Below, in pieces: positions 8,480 through 18,632 of a stretch of 64,000 nt of DNA (positions are counted from its first letter, which is position 1; every line of letters starts with the position of its first letter). The notes under the pieces were generated by a model. That model ran no database searches and was not told where the DNA came from. It saw only the letters and a list, made by a program, of their open reading frames with translations. Source of the stretch: Flintibacter sp. KGMB00164 (GTDB lineage Bacteria; Bacillota; Clostridia; Oscillospirales; Oscillospiraceae); contig NZ_CP044227.1 in NCBI RefSeq assembly GCF_008727735.1, positions 2,181,001 to 2,245,000 of the forward strand, written 5' to 3'. The position numbers and the translations under genes were made by a program.

Positions 8480-11314
8480 TTAATCCTGTGGTTTCAGCAT
8501 CCGCGCCAAATACTGGCCGGTGTAGCTCCCGGGACAGGCGGCAACTTCCTCCGGCGTGCCGGTACACACAATGGTACCGCCGCCGTCGCCTCCTTCGGGA
8601 CCCAGGTCAATGATATGGTCGGCGGTCTTGATGACGTCCAGGTTGTGCTCGATGACCACGATGGTATTCCCCGCATCCACCAGCTTTTGCAGCACATCGA
8701 TGAGACGCTGCACATCGTAGCTGTGCAGACCCGTGGTGGGTTCGTCCAGGATATAGATGGTCTTGCCGGTGGAGCGCTTGCTGAGCTCCGTAGCCAGCTT
8801 CACCCGCTGGGCCTCGCCGCCGGACAGGGTGGTGGATGCCTGGCCCAGCTTCACATATCCCAGGCCCACCTCCTCCAGGGTTTTCAGGCGGTTATAGATC
8901 TTCGGCAGATTCTCAAAGAAGGGCAGGGCCTCGTCCACCGTCATCTCCAGCACTTCGTAGATGTTCTTGCCCTTGTAGCGCACCTCCAGGGTCTCCCGGT
9001 TGTACCGCCGCCCCTTACACACCTCGCAGGGCACGTAGATATCGGGAAGGAAGTGCATCTCGATTTTCAGCAGGCCGTCGCCCTGGCAGGCCTCACACCG
9101 GCCGCCCCGGGTGTTGAAGGAGAACCGCCCCGGGCCATAGCCCCGGGTTTTGGCGTCCTGAGTGGAGGCGAACAGCTCCCGGATGTCGTTGAAGAGTCCC
9201 GTGTAGGTGGCGGGGTTACTGCGGGGCGTGCGGCCGATGGGGGACTGGTCAATGTCGATGACCTTGTCCAGATACTCCTCCCCCTCGATACGGTCGTGCT
9301 TGCCGGGGCGCACCTTCACCCGGTTCAGGTCGGCCCCCAGCTTTTTGTAGAGGATCTCGTTGACCAGGGAGGACTTGCCGCTGCCAGACACGCCGGTGAC
9401 GCAGGTAAAGGTACCCAGAGGAATATCCACGTCCACGCCCCGCAGGTTATTTTCCCGGGCGCCGAAGATTTTCAGGTGCTTTCCATTGCCCTCCCGGCGG
9501 TGCTCAGGAACCGGGATCTTCCGGCGGCCTGCCAGGTAGTCTCCCGTGATGGACCCGGGGGTGTTCATGACCTCCTCCGGGGTACCCGCCGCCACGATCT
9601 CGCCGCCGTGGACGCCCGCGCCGGGACCTACGTCTACAATGTAGTCGGCGGCGCGCATGGTGTCCTCGTCGTGCTCCACCACCAGCAGGGTGTTGCCCAG
9701 GTCCCGCAGGTCCTGTAGGGTTTTCAACAGCTTGTCGTTATCCCGCTGATGAAGGCCGATGGATGGCTCGTCCAGAATATAGAGAACTCCCATGAGGGAG
9801 GAGCCAATTTGGGTAGCCAGGCGGATGCGCTGGCTCTCGCCGCCGGAGAGAGAGGCGGCAGAGCGGGACAGGGTGAGATACTGAAGGCCCACGGAGCGCA
9901 AAAAGCCCAGACGGTTTTTTATCTCCTTCAAGATCTGAGCGGCGATCATCTGCTGGGTCTCAGTAAGCTCCAGATGCTCCATAAAGTCCAGAGCCTCGGT
10001 GACCGACTTGTGGCAGAAGGTGTCAATGTCGATGCCACCCACGGTCACCGCCAGAGACTCCCGACGCAGACGGCGGCCATGGCAGGTGGGGCAGGGGCTC
10101 TGGCTCATGCAGTCCTCCAGCTCCTTGCGCACCGCGTCGGACTGGGTCTCCTTGTACCGCCGCTCCAGGTTGTTGCAGATGCCCTCAAAGGCCTGGTGGA
10201 GGGTACCCTTGCCCCGGGGCTGGTCGTAGTGGAGGGTGAGTTCCTCCCCCTTGGTGCCGTAGAGGATCACATCCAGCACCTCTTTGGGCAGGTCCTTCAC
10301 CGGGGTGTCCAGCTTGAAGCGGTACTTTTTGGCCAGAGCGTCAAAGTACATGCGGGAGATGCCGTCGGACTTGATGTTATTCCATCCGGAGGCGGTGATA
10401 GCCCCCTCCAGGATGGACAGGTTCTTGTTGGGAATCACCAGATCGGGGTCCACCTTCAACTGGCTGCCCAGGCCGGTACAGGTAGGGCAGGCGCCGAAGG
10501 GATTGTTGAAGGAGAACATCCGGGGAGTAAGCTCCTCAATGGACACGCCGCAGTCCTCACAGGCGTAGTTCTGGGAGAAGAGGATATCCCGGTCCTCCCC
10601 CACCACGTTGATGACCACCAAGCCTCCCGCCAAGTTGGATGCCACCTCCACGCTGTCAGTAAGGCGGCGGGCAATGTCCTCCCGGATAACCAGACGGTCC
10701 ACCACGATCTCAATGTTGTGCTTTTTGTTCTTCTCCAGCTTGATCTCCTCGCCCAGGTCGTAGGCAATGCCGTCCACCCGGCAGCGCACATAGCCGGAGC
10801 GGCGGGCATCCTCGAAGATCTTGGCGTGCTCGCCCTTTTTGCCCCGGATCACCGGAGCCATCACCTGGATACGGGTGGCCTCAGGCAGCGCCAGAACCTG
10901 GTCAATGATCTGGTCGATGGTCTGCTGCTTGATCTCCTTGCCGCAGATGGGACAGTGGGGCGTGCCCACCCGAGCCCACAGCAGACGCAGGTAGTCGTAG
11001 ATCTCGGTCACGGTACCCACGGTGGAGCGGGGGTTTTTGGATGTGGTCTTCTGGTCGATGGAGATGGCAGGGCTGAGGCCGTCGATGTAGTCCACGTCGG
11101 GCTTCTCCATCTGCCCTAAAAACATCCGGGCATAGGAGCTCAGGGATTCCACATACCGGCGCTGACCCTCGGCGTAGATGGTGTCGAAGGCCAGGGACGA
11201 CTTGCCCGAGCCGGACAGGCCGGTGAGCACCACCAGCTTGTCCCGGGGGATGGTCAGATCGATATTTTTCAGGTTGTTCTCCCGGGCCCCTTTGATCTCA
11301 ATAAAATTCTGCAT
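8480..11314 (-). CDS. uvrA: UvrABC excision nuclease subunit A
   Basis: The 944-residue damage-recognition ATPase has both ABC modules. Walker A motifs are [10 protein letters not shown] (about residue 33) and [10 protein letters not shown] (about residue 640), with two LSGGE signatures. Zinc-binding cysteine pairs include CPIC near residue 120, CEDC...CPTC in the insertion, and CEAC...CEVC in the C-terminal half. UvrA dimers load UvrB onto lesions. Two genes separate it from uvrB in the same leftward run. I found no LexA box directly before uvrA, so it may depend on transcription from the uvrB side. Confidence 0.98.
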   Translation of the reverse strand: MQNFIEIKGARENNLKNIDLTIPRDKLVVLTGLSGSGKSSLAFDTIYAEGQRRYVESLSSYARMFLGQMEKPDVDYIDGLSPAISIDQKTTSKNPRSTVGTVTEIYDYLRLLWARVGTPHCPICGKEIKQQTIDQIIDQVLALPEATRIQVMAPVIRGKKGEHAKIFEDARRSGYVRCRVDGIAYDLGEEIKLEKNKKHNIEIVVDRLVIREDIARRLTDSVEVASNLAGGLVVINVVGEDRDILFSQNYACEDCGVSIEELTPRMFSFNNPFGACPTCTGLGSQLKVDPDLVIPNKNLSILEGAITASGWNNIKSDGISRMYFDALAKKYRFKLDTPVKDLPKEVLDVILYGTKGEELTLHYDQPRGKGTLHQAFEGICNNLERRYKETQSDAVRKELEDCMSQSPCPTCHGRRLRRESLAVTVGGIDIDTFCHKSVTEALDFMEHLELTETQQMIAAQILKEIKNRLGFLRSVGLQYLTLSRSAASLSGGESQRIRLATQIGSSLMGVLYILDEPSIGLHQRDNDKLLKTLQDLRDLGNTLLVVEHDEDTMRAADYIVDVGPGAGVHGGEIVAAGTPEEVMNTPGSITGDYLAGRRKIPVPEHRREGNGKHLKIFGARENNLRGVDVDIPLGTFTCVTGVSGSGKSSLVNEILYKKLGADLNRVKVRPGKHDRIEGEEYLDKVIDIDQSPIGRTPRSNPATYTGLFNDIRELFASTQDAKTRGYGPGRFSFNTRGGRCEACQGDGLLKIEMHFLPDIYVPCEVCKGRRYNRETLEVRYKGKNIYEVLEMTVDEALPFFENLPKIYNRLKTLEEVGLGYVKLGQASTTLSGGEAQRVKLATELSKRSTGKTIYILDEPTTGLHSYDVQRLIDVLQKLVDAGNTIVVIEHNLDVIKTADHIIDLGPEGGDGGGTIVCTGTPEEVAACPGSYTGQYLARMLKPQD

Positions 11315-11360
11315 AGTGTCGTTCCTCTATCTTGATCTCTCCCCAGGCGGGGGAAGTTAG

Positions 11361-12233
11361 TTACTCTCGCAGCAGCACCACTGCCGCCAGGATGCTCACA
11401 ACTCCCAGAGCGGTGGACATGTCCATAGCCTCATGAAACACCAGTACCCCCACCAGGGCGGCGACCACCGGCTCCACCGAGGCCAGGATGGCGGCCTTGC
11501 CGCTGTCGATGCGGGCCAGGCCTGCAGTATACAGCAGGTAGGGCAGCACAGTGGACACCACCACCAGAGCGGCGGCGGCTCCCAACAGCTTGGGCTGGGT
11601 GGTAAGCACGGCCAGCTCTCCTGGGCGCAGGAACACCAGGGCAGCCAAACCGGCAAAGACGAAGGTGTACAGGGTGACTGTATATGGACCGTAGTGGCGC
11701 AGGGCAAAACGGCCGAAGATGGAGTACAGAGCGTAGAAAAATCCGGCTCCCAGCCCCAGCAGCAGGCCCTGCCCGGTCAGGCTGGCCTCGCCGCTCCAGA
11801 TGCCCGCCACGCAGGCGCAGCCAAAGAAGGTGAGCCCTAGGGCGAGAAGCTTGCGCTTTGTGATCTTGTCCCGCCACAGCAGGGCGGACAGCACCACCAC
11901 AAAGGCGGGGGAGGTATAGAGCAAAATGGCGGCCACCGCCAGGGAGCACTGCTCCTGACAGCTGAAATAGCACCAGGTGAAGAACACCACACTCACCACG
12001 CCGGTGCCGAAAAACCACCCCAGGTGCTTCCCCTGCACCCGGAAGGCCTCCCGCTTCCACACTGCCAGCACCAGGGCCAGCACCACAAGGCCGCCCAGGT
12101 TGCGCACCAGCACGATGCTCTCCGGCCCTAACCCGGCTCCCAGCAGGGCCCGGTTGAAGAGACCAATAAGCCCCCACAGGCTGGCTCCGGCCAATACCAG
12201 ACCGGCGCCGCCCCGCTGCTGTGTCTCCTTCAT
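11361..12233 (-). CDS. EamA/DMT-family transporter
   Basis: The 290-residue protein starts at ATG 12233, 8 nt after GGAGGG. It has the ten-helix, two-repeat architecture of the drug/metabolite transporter superfamily: VLAGASLWGLIGLFNRAL opens repeat one, and GAGFFYALYSIFGRFA with the late ASVEPVVAALVGVLVFHE motif marks repeat two. Substrate is unknown. It lies between ybaK and uvrA on the same strand. Confidence 0.92.
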   Translation of the reverse strand: MKETQQRGGAGLVLAGASLWGLIGLFNRALLGAGLGPESIVLVRNLGGLVVLALVLAVWKREAFRVQGKHLGWFFGTGVVSVVFFTWCYFSCQEQCSLAVAAILLYTSPAFVVVLSALLWRDKITKRKLLALGLTFFGCACVAGIWSGEASLTGQGLLLGLGAGFFYALYSIFGRFALRHYGPYTVTLYTFVFAGLAALVFLRPGELAVLTTQPKLLGAAAALVVVSTVLPYLLYTAGLARIDSGKAAILASVEPVVAALVGVLVFHEAMDMSTALGVVSILAAVVLLRE

Positions 12234-12257
12234 CCAGCTTCCCTCCACAAAGCAGAA

Positions 12258-12749
12258 TTATTCCACCGTTACATCGGCGGTGGTGCCCCCCACCAGGGCG
12301 ATGAGGTCAGCGGGGTTGAGCTGCACCTGGTAGCCGATCTTTCCGGCGGACACCATGATGGTATCGATGATCTCCGCCGTCTCGTGGAACACGGTAGGGT
12401 ACTGCTTCTTCATGCCCACCGGGGAACAGCCCCCGTGGACGTAACCGGTGAGAGGCAGCAGTTCCTTCTGGTGGAGCATGGCAATGGACTTCTCCCCCAC
12501 CGCCTTAGCCGCCTTTTTCAGGTCCAGAGTATCTTCCACAGGGATGTCAAACACATAGATAGCCTTGGAGGCGCCCCGGGCCACCAGAGTCTTGAACACG
12601 CACTCCGGGTCCTGGCCCAGGGAACGGGCTACACTTGCCCCGTCCACCGCCACCCCCTCCTCGTGGGGATAGGTGTGGGGGGTGAAGGGGATGCCCTTCT
12701 GCTCCAAAATGCGCATGACGTTGGTCTTTTCTTCTTTCTGCTTTGCCAT
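12258..12749 (-). CDS. ybaK: YbaK/EbsC-family Cys-tRNA(Pro) deacylase
   Basis: The 163-residue protein starts at ATG 12749 (MAKQKEEKTN); the ATG 9 bp upstream overlaps the ribosome site. The fold is recognisable from VFKTLVARGASKAIYVFDIP, the conserved Lys in LKKAAKAVGEKSIAML, and GYVHGGCSPVGMKK near the end. YbaK enzymes hydrolyse mischarged Cys-tRNA-Pro in trans. It lies 32 bp downstream of uvrB and 24 bp ahead of the EamA gene. Confidence 0.93.
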   Translation of the reverse strand: MAKQKEEKTNVMRILEQKGIPFTPHTYPHEEGVAVDGASVARSLGQDPECVFKTLVARGASKAIYVFDIPVEDTLDLKKAAKAVGEKSIAMLHQKELLPLTGYVHGGCSPVGMKKQYPTVFHETAEIIDTIMVSAGKIGYQVQLNPADLIALVGGTTADVTVE

Positions 12750-12781
12750 GGATCTCATTCCTTTTGTTGATATGCTTACGC

Positions 12782-14752
12782 TCACTGCCCACGCAATTCA
12801 ATGATCTGATCCCGCAGGGTAGCAGCCAATTCAAACTCCAGCATTTTTGCAGCTTCTTTCATTGCCTTCTCCAGGCGGGCGATCTCGGCGGCCTTCTCCT
12901 GCTTGCTCATGGCCTTCACCCGGCCCTGGCGGGTCTGGGAGGGCTCGTCCGCCGGGGCAGATATCTCCAGCAGGTCCCGCACCGACTTGATGACCGTCTT
13001 GGGCACGATGCCGTGCTCCTTGTTATAGGCGTCCTGCTTCTGACGGCGGCGCTCGGTCTCGTCCATGGCCCGGCGCATGGACGGAGTGATGGTATCGGCG
13101 TACATGACCACCATGCCCTCGGCGTTTCGGGCGGCCCGGCCGATGGTCTGGATGAGGGAGGTCTCGCTGCGCAGGAAGCCCTCCTTATCTGCGTCCAGAA
13201 TGGCCACCAGGGACACCTCGGGCAGGTCCAGGCCCTCCCGGAGCAGGTTGATACCCACCAGCACGTCGAAGGTGCCCAGGCGGAGATCCCGGATGATCTC
13301 CATACGCTCCATGGTGTCCACGTCGTGGTGCATATAGCGCACCTTGATGCCGTTGTTCTGCAAATAGTCGGTGAGGTCCTCTGCCATTTTCTTGGTGAGG
13401 GTGGTGACCAGCACCCGCTCCTTGCGAGCGGTGCGGGCGTTGATCTCGCCGATGAGGTCGTCGATCTGGCCCTCCACCGGCCGCACCTCGATCTTGGGGT
13501 CCAGCAGACCGGTAGGCCGGATGACCTGCTCCACGATCTGGCCCGACCGGGTGCGCTCGTACTCGCCGGGGGTGGCGGAGACGTAGATCACCTGGTTGAG
13601 CCGCTTTTCAAACTCCTCAAATTTCAGCGGCCGGTTGTCGTAGGCGCAGGGCAGACGGAAGCCGTAGTCCACCAGGGTGTTTTTCCGCGCCCGGTCGCCG
13701 TTGTACATGGCCCGCACCTGGGGCAGGGTGACGTGGCTCTCGTCGATAAACAGCACGAAATCCTTGGGGAAGTAGTCCAGCAGGGTGTGGGGCGGGGAGC
13801 CCACCGGGCGGCCCTCGATAACCCGGGAGTAGTTCTCAATGCCGGAGCAGTAGCCCAGCTCCTGCATCATTTCCACGTCGTACATGGTACGCTGCTTGAT
13901 GCGCTGAGCCTCGATGAGCTTGCCCTCCTTCTCAAAGTAGGCCACCCGCTCCTCCAGCTCTTTGTAGATCTCCTGGACAGCGGCATCCATCTTCTCCTTG
14001 GGGGTGACGTAGTGGGTGGCGGGCCAGATGGGGATGTGGCTGAGCTTGCGGATGGGGGAGCCGGTGACCACATTGATTTCCGAGATGCGGTCAATTTCAT
14101 CCCCAAAAAACTCCACCCGGATGGCGGTGTCCTTCCAATAGGCAGGCCACACCTCCACCGTGTCCCCCCGCACCCGGAACATGTTGCGCTCAAAGGCGAT
14201 GTCGTTGCGCTCGTAGCGGATGGAGACTAACCGCTTTAAAAACTCGTCCCGCTCCAGGATATCTCCCACCCGGAGAGAGACCATCATCTTGGCAAAGTCC
14301 TCCGGCTCACCCAGGCCGTAGATGCAGGACACGGAGGAGACCACGATCACGTCCCGCCGCTCCAGCAGGGAGGCGGTGGCAGAGAGCCGCAGGCGGTCAA
14401 TTTCCTCGTTGATGGCAGAGTCCTTCTCGATAAAGGTATCGGTGTGGGGGATATAGGCTTCGGGCTGGTAGTAGTCGTAGTAGGAGACGAAATATTCCAC
14501 CGCGTTGTTGGGGAAAAACTCCTTAAACTCGGCGCACAGCTGGGCGGCCAGGGTCTTGTTGTGGGCCAGCACCAGGGTAGGCCGCTGGACCTGCTCAATG
14601 ATCTTGGCCATGGTGAAGGTCTTGCCCGAACCGGTAACGCCCAGCAGGGTCTGCTCATCCAGGCCCATCTCGATGCCCTGGGACAGGGCCTCAATGGCCT
14701 GAGGCTGGTCACCCGACGGGGTGTACTCAGAAACCACTTCAAATTTCGGCAT
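12782..14752 (-). CDS. uvrB: UvrABC excision nuclease subunit B
   Basis: The 656-residue superfamily 2 helicase-like protein verifies damage and recruits UvrC. Motifs seen are Walker [12 protein letters not shown] (about residue 40), the damage-probing beta-hairpin around [12 protein letters not shown], motif II DESH, and [10 protein letters not shown] motif VI. The C-terminal UVR domain ([20 protein letters not shown]) contacts UvrC. It heads the run uvrB-ybaK-eamA-uvrA, and its promoter has an SOS operator. Confidence 0.98.
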   Translation of the reverse strand: MPKFEVVSEYTPSGDQPQAIEALSQGIEMGLDEQTLLGVTGSGKTFTMAKIIEQVQRPTLVLAHNKTLAAQLCAEFKEFFPNNAVEYFVSYYDYYQPEAYIPHTDTFIEKDSAINEEIDRLRLSATASLLERRDVIVVSSVSCIYGLGEPEDFAKMMVSLRVGDILERDEFLKRLVSIRYERNDIAFERNMFRVRGDTVEVWPAYWKDTAIRVEFFGDEIDRISEINVVTGSPIRKLSHIPIWPATHYVTPKEKMDAAVQEIYKELEERVAYFEKEGKLIEAQRIKQRTMYDVEMMQELGYCSGIENYSRVIEGRPVGSPPHTLLDYFPKDFVLFIDESHVTLPQVRAMYNGDRARKNTLVDYGFRLPCAYDNRPLKFEEFEKRLNQVIYVSATPGEYERTRSGQIVEQVIRPTGLLDPKIEVRPVEGQIDDLIGEINARTARKERVLVTTLTKKMAEDLTDYLQNNGIKVRYMHHDVDTMERMEIIRDLRLGTFDVLVGINLLREGLDLPEVSLVAILDADKEGFLRSETSLIQTIGRAARNAEGMVVMYADTITPSMRRAMDETERRRQKQDAYNKEHGIVPKTVIKSVRDLLEISAPADEPSQTRQGRVKAMSKQEKAAEIARLEKAMKEAAKMLEFELAATLRDQIIELRGQ

Positions 14753-14787
14753 GTCGTCCCCTCCTCTGCCCGTTGTCTCGTCCTATC

Positions 14788-14816
14788 ATTATATCAGAAC
14801 TAATGTTCTACGGCAA
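14788..14816 (-). promoter_or_regulatory. uvrB promoter with LexA (SOS) box in the spacer
   Basis: On the minus strand TTGCCG (14816-14811), a 17-bp spacer and a perfect TATAAT (14793-14788) form the promoter. The spacer contains the palindrome AGAAC-ATTA-GTTCT (14809-14796), which matches the Gram-positive LexA/DinR pattern GAAC-N4-GTTC. Repressor bound there would block polymerase, so uvrB should be DNA-damage inducible. Confidence 0.88.
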
Positions 14817-14823
14817 CCAAAAC

Positions 14824-14861
14824 TTGCGCCTCTCCCCTAGTTTTCCGGGAGAGGCGCAAAT
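14824..14861 (-). terminator. Terminator of radC
   Basis: A 13-bp perfect stem (TTGCGCCTCTCCC with its complement) with a 10-nt loop is followed by GTTTT on the minus strand, directly after the radC stop at 14863. Confidence 0.75.
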
Positions 14862-14862
14862 C

Positions 14863-15552
14863 TTACACAAATTTCAGTCCCCGCAGCTTTCGGCTCTCAT
14901 TTAAAGATACCATGTCCCCGTCCACAAAGACCAGGTGATCTTCCAGCGTGATGCCAATGGGAGCCAAAATGGCCCGCAGGGTATCGGTGGTCAGCCAGTC
15001 GGCCTGGGATGGGATGGCCAGGTTGCTCACGTGGTTGTGGGCCACATAGACTCGGGCGGCCCGCAGGCCCATGGCCTCCTCGGCAATGCGCCGGGCGTTC
15101 ATCTCAGCCATTTCGATGCTGCCCTCGGCCACCTTCCGCACGCCCAGCACCTGGCGCTTGCCGTCCAGGCACAGAACGTACACCATCTCGTTCCGGGCCC
15201 CGAAAAAGTAGGGCTCCAGCCAGGGGTAAGCGTCGTCGGCGCTGTTGATGATGTCGCTGAGCCGGGTGCGGCTGGCCTGATAGCGGCCCAACAGGGCGGG
15301 CAGCATCCGCAGCAGCACGGCCGTGTGCTCCCCCACGCCCTTTACCTTGCGCAGCTCCTCCACCGACGCATCCAGCACTCCGGACAGAGAGCCGAACTGC
15401 TCAATGAGGTCATGGGCCAGACCGTTTACATCCCCCTGGGGGATGGAGTAGAAGAGCAGCAGCTCCAGCACCCGGTGGTCGGGCCAGCCCTCGATGCCCC
15501 GGGCCAGAAATTCCGCTTTCATCCGCTGGCGGTGACCGGTATGACTGGCCAT
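14863..15552 (-). CDS. radC: RadC-family JAB1/MPN-type protein
   Basis: The 229-residue protein has an N-terminal helix-hairpin-helix region (VEELRKVKGVGEHTAVLLRM) and a C-terminal metal-binding JAMM domain. The metal site reads VAHNHVSNLAIPSQAD, with the expected His, His and Asp; the usual HNHPSG is HNHVSN here. RadC's role in repair is poorly supported experimentally. It precedes the uvrB promoter on the same strand but is separated from it by a terminator. Upstream lies the duplicated pyrE tail. Confidence 0.93.
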   Translation of the reverse strand: MASHTGHRQRMKAEFLARGIEGWPDHRVLELLLFYSIPQGDVNGLAHDLIEQFGSLSGVLDASVEELRKVKGVGEHTAVLLRMLPALLGRYQASRTRLSDIINSADDAYPWLEPYFFGARNEMVYVLCLDGKRQVLGVRKVAEGSIEMAEMNARRIAEEAMGLRAARVYVAHNHVSNLAIPSQADWLTTDTLRAILAPIGITLEDHLVFVDGDMVSLNESRKLRGLKFV

Positions 15553-15604
15553 GGGGAATCGCTCCTTTCTCTCTATCTCCGGATGGGAAAATGCTTACTT
15601 TCTG

Positions 15605-15795
15605 GCGCCGTACTGCTCCAGATAAGCCTCCATCCAAAACGCGGGCGATCCCTGCGGGGATCGCTTTGCGCATTCGCGCGCCGCGTTTTCCGGGGGGCAC
15701 CAGTTCCCCCCGGAGGCCCCCCTCCGCTCTCCGAGGGGGACGATAAGATTTTTTCTTAGCCCTTTGCGCCGTACTGCTCCAGATAAGCTTCCATC
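15605..15795 (-). repeat. 30-bp direct repeats duplicating the pyrE 3' end around a palindromic insert
   Basis: Positions 15605-15634 and 15766-15795 are identical at 29 of 30 bases. The right copy is the real end of pyrE (…AYLEQYGAKG-stop). The left copy is a displaced end that would read MEAYLEQYGARK-stop. The 131 bp between them is GC-rich and holds several hairpins, including GCGATCCC-TGC-GGGATCGC nested in AAAACGCGG…CCGCGTTTT. The layout resembles an attachment scar in which an incoming element replaced the gene's 3' end. Confidence 0.8.
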
Positions 15796-16430
15796 TTGGC
15801 CTTCATCTCGTCGTCGATGTAGACCTTGCCGTCCACGGGGTTATTGTGGAGGAAGTCGATGACCTCACGCACGGTGACGATGGGGAAGACCTGGATGCCG
15901 TAGTCCTCACGCAGCTCGTCCAGGGTGGAACAGTCCCGGGTGCCCCGCTCCATGCGGTCCACCGAGACAAACAGGGCCTTCATATTCACGTTGGCCACAT
16001 GCTTAAAGAGCTCGATGGACTCCCGCACAGCGGTGCCGGCGGTGACCACGTCCTCGATGATGGCTACGTTGTCCCCGTCCTGGGGCTTATAGCCCACCAT
16101 GGAGCCGCCCTCGCCGTGATCCTTGGCCTCCTTGCGGTTGAAGCAGTAGGGCAGGTCCCGGTCATAGTTGCGGTACAGGGAGGCGGCGGCGGACACCGCC
16201 AGAGGGATGCCCTTGTAGGCGGGGCCAAACAGGCAGGTGATGCCCTCGGGCATGTGCTCCTGGATGCAGGCGGCATAGTAGTCGCCCAGCTTGGCGGCCT
16301 GGGCGCCGGTCTTGTAGTTGCCGGTGTTGACAAAGTAGGGGGTCTTGCGGCCGGACTTGGTGGTAAAGTCTCCGAAGGTCAGCACGCCGGAGCGCACCAT
16401 AAAGGTAATAAATTCTTCCCGATAAGTCAT
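15756..16430 (-). CDS. pyrE: Orotate phosphoribosyltransferase
   Basis: The 224-residue enzyme transfers phosphoribose from PRPP to orotate in pyrimidine synthesis. It starts at ATG 16430 (MTYREEFITF) after GAGGG. It has the type I PRTase fold with the PRPP loop VAIIEDVVTAGTAV (about residues 123-136) and the substrate stretch FGPAYKGIPLA. Other pyr genes are not nearby. Its last 30 bp are repeated downstream (see the direct repeat at 15605-15795), which suggests the 3' end has been replaced. Confidence 0.97.
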   Translation of the reverse strand: MTYREEFITFMVRSGVLTFGDFTTKSGRKTPYFVNTGNYKTGAQAAKLGDYYAACIQEHMPEGITCLFGPAYKGIPLAVSAAASLYRNYDRDLPYCFNRKEAKDHGEGGSMVGYKPQDGDNVAIIEDVVTAGTAVRESIELFKHVANVNMKALFVSVDRMERGTRDCSTLDELREDYGIQVFPIVTVREVIDFLHNNPVDGKVYIDDEMKAKMEAYLEQYGAKG

Positions 16431-16493
16431 CGTTGTTCCCTCACAGTTCTTTTTTCTATTTGACAGGGCGCAGCGCCCATGAGAAATCACTGT

Positions 16494-16522
16494 ATTATAC
16501 CACTTAATGCCCCGTCAGACAA
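16494..16522 (-). promoter_or_regulatory. Sigma-A promoter of pyrE
   Basis: Minus-strand TTGTCT (16522-16517), a 17-bp spacer and TATAAT (16499-16494) precede the start by 64 bp. A short GGGCGC-TGC-GCCC hairpin lies in the leader. Confidence 0.75.
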
Positions 16523-16571
16523 GGAATTCTACCCTGTTTTTTCCTCCTTCTCGCCTCTCAGGTTCTCTCCC

Positions 16572-16600
16572 TTTACGGACCCGCGGCTTCCTGCTATAAT
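16572..16600 (+). promoter_or_regulatory. Sigma-A promoter of the two-component genes
   Basis: TTTACG (16572-16577), a 17-bp spacer and a perfect TATAAT (16595-16600) lie 47 bp before the kinase start. Confidence 0.75.
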
Positions 16601-16647
16601 GGAATCAAATCCATCTCCATACCCTTTGGGGAGAAAGGAACCGCGGT

Positions 16648-17826
16648 ATGCCGAAAACATTGACCCGTATGTACGCTGCCCTATCCAAAGCCATAGGCTT
16701 TCTTCCGTCAGTGCCCCGGAATCTGCTGGTCACTCTTCTGTTTTTGTGCATCGCCTATGTGGTCAGCAGCATCCTGCTGGGCCATACCGGTGCGGAAAAT
16801 AACTCCGCTCTGGTTTTCGTGCTGGCGGTGGTCTGCATCTCCTCCCTGACCGACGGCTACGCATATGGCATTGCCGCCTCTCTGGTGGGCGGATTTTGCA
16901 TCAACTACTACTTCATGTTCCCCTACCGGGTCTTCTCCCTGAGCTACGCGGGCTACCCGGTGGCCATGGTGAGCATGGTGGCCATCTCCTCGGTGGTGTG
17001 CGCCCTCACCTCCCGAGTAAAGCTCCAGGCCATTGAGGCCATCAAGCGGGAACAGAACACCAAAACGCTCTACGAGCTCAATGCCCGCCTCAACGAGGAG
17101 AAAAACGCCATCCAGCTGGAGGCCGACCGGGAGGCCATCCGGGGCAACATCCTGCGTGCGGTGTCCCACGACCTGCGCACCCCCCTCACCGCTATTTCCG
17201 GCGCTGCCACTGTATTGCTCTCCGCCGACGAGGTCAAAAACTCGGAGAAAAATCTCTCCCTGGTCCAGGACATCAAAAGCGACGCCGACTCCCTCATTGC
17301 CATGGTGGAAAACCTGCTGTCTATTACAAAAATCCGGGACGGCGTGATGCCTCTCAACAAGCAGGAGGAGATGCTGGAGGAGGTGGCCGGCGACGCCCTG
17401 CTCACCATCCGCCGCCGCTTCCCCGCCTACCACATCTCCCTGGAGCTGTCGGAGGATATTCTCTATCTCCCCATGGAGCCCATGCTCATCAAACAGGTGA
17501 TGGTCAACCTGCTGGAAAACGCCATCCGCCACTCCGGCGACCACGACCACATCCGCCTGCACCTGTTCCGCCAGGATGACTGGGCGGTGGTGGAGGTGCG
17601 GGACCGGGGAAAGGGCATCTCCCCGGAGGTGCGCCAGGCGGTGCAATCGGGCCGCCCCCTGTCCGCCCGGCTCTCCGACGACTCGTCCCGGGGAATGGGT
17701 ATTGGACTTTCTGTGTGTCAAAGCATCATCAAAGCCCACAACGGCTTCTTTGCCGCCGGCAACGACCCGGAGGGCGGAGCAGTCTTCCGTTTTGGCCTGC
17801 CACTGGAGGAAACCAACGATGAATGA
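16648..17826 (+). CDS. KdpD-like sensor histidine kinase (DUF4118 type, no KdpD N-domain)
   Basis: The 392-residue membrane kinase has several transmembrane segments in residues 20-115 that match the DUF4118 membrane domain of KdpD. A coiled region follows, then HisKA with the phospho-acceptor in AVSHDLRTPLTAI (about residue 174), then a HATPase domain with NLLENAIRHS (N box) and GMGIGLSVCQSI (G box). The long cytoplasmic Usp/sensor region of true KdpD is absent and no kdpFABC genes are present, so I do not assign potassium sensing. The stop overlaps the regulator start by 8 bp. Confidence 0.93.
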   Translation: MPKTLTRMYAALSKAIGFLPSVPRNLLVTLLFLCIAYVVSSILLGHTGAENNSALVFVLAVVCISSLTDGYAYGIAASLVGGFCINYYFMFPYRVFSLSYAGYPVAMVSMVAISSVVCALTSRVKLQAIEAIKREQNTKTLYELNARLNEEKNAIQLEADREAIRGNILRAVSHDLRTPLTAISGAATVLLSADEVKNSEKNLSLVQDIKSDADSLIAMVENLLSITKIRDGVMPLNKQEEMLEEVAGDALLTIRRRFPAYHISLELSEDILYLPMEPMLIKQVMVNLLENAIRHSGDHDHIRLHLFRQDDWAVVEVRDRGKGISPEVRQAVQSGRPLSARLSDDSSRGMGIGLSVCQSIIKAHNGFFAAGNDPEGGAVFRFGLPLEETNDE

Positions 17827-18523
17827 AAAACGTGTGATCCTCGTCATCGAGGATGAAAAGACCATCAGCAACTTTATCTGCCGCGCCCTCACCGCCAACG
17901 ACTACAAGGCCATCCCCGCCTTCAGCGGCAAGGAGGGTCTGTCCCTGTTCTTCTCCCACGGCCCCGATCTCATCCTGCTGGATCTGGGTCTGCCCGACAT
18001 GGACGGCATGGATATTCTGAAGGAGGTCAGCGGCCTGCCTCAGGAGACCCCCGTCATCATCATCTCTGCCCGTGACCGGGAGTCGGAGAAGGTGAAGGCC
18101 CTGGACATGGGGGCGGACGACTACATCGTAAAGCCCTTCGGCGTCTCCGAACTGCTGGCCCGCATCCGCACTACTCTGCGCCGCAGTGACCGGCTCAAGC
18201 TGTCCCAGGGCTCCCAGAAGGATGTGTACCACATCAAGGACCTGACGGTGGACATTGCCAAACACCAGGTGCTGCTGGACGGAGAGGAGATTCACTTCAC
18301 TCAGAACGAGTTCAAGATCCTGGAGCTTCTGTGCATCCACGCGGGCAAGGTTCTCACCTATGATTTCATTCTGGAGCACGTCTGGGGCCCCTACGGCGGC
18401 ACCAGCAATCAGATCCTCCGGGTGAACATGGCCAACATCCGCCGCAAGCTCAAGGAGAATCCCTCCGACCCCAAATATGTCCTCACTGAGCTGGGCATCG
18501 GCTACCGGATGCTGGAAGATTGA
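17819..18523 (+). CDS. OmpR/KdpE-type response regulator
   Basis: The 234-residue regulator starts at ATG 17819, inside the end of the kinase gene. The receiver domain has the acidic pocket VIEDE, the phospho-acceptor in LILLDLGLPDMDG (Asp about residue 53), and Lys in DYIVKPFG. The C-terminal winged helix reads FTQNEFKILELLCIHAGKVL and DYIVKPFGVSELLARIR-type linkers typical of KdpE. It should be phosphorylated by the adjacent kinase. Target genes are unknown because no kdp structural operon is nearby. Confidence 0.94.
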   Translation: MNEKRVILVIEDEKTISNFICRALTANDYKAIPAFSGKEGLSLFFSHGPDLILLDLGLPDMDGMDILKEVSGLPQETPVIIISARDRESEKVKALDMGADDYIVKPFGVSELLARIRTTLRRSDRLKLSQGSQKDVYHIKDLTVDIAKHQVLLDGEEIHFTQNEFKILELLCIHAGKVLTYDFILEHVWGPYGGTSNQILRVNMANIRRKLKENPSDPKYVLTELGIGYRMLED

Positions 18524-18542
18524 CTCTCTTATACACTGCTTT

Positions 18543-18576
18543 GGGCCCCGACGCACGCTCTGCGCCGGGGCCCTTT
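18543..18576 (+). terminator. Terminator of the two-component operon
   Basis: A GGGCCCCG-rich stem (18543-18573) with a short loop is followed by a weak TTT run. Confidence 0.65.
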
Positions 18577-18632
18577 ACAACATTTTAACAGCAGAAATTC
18601 TTACATTAACGCCGCGTTTATCTCCCGGAGTC

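Noticed and set aside
16648-18523. Assignment as kdpD/kdpE
   Set aside because: The kinase lacks the long KdpD N-terminal domain and there is no kdpABC nearby, so only a KdpD-like label is given.
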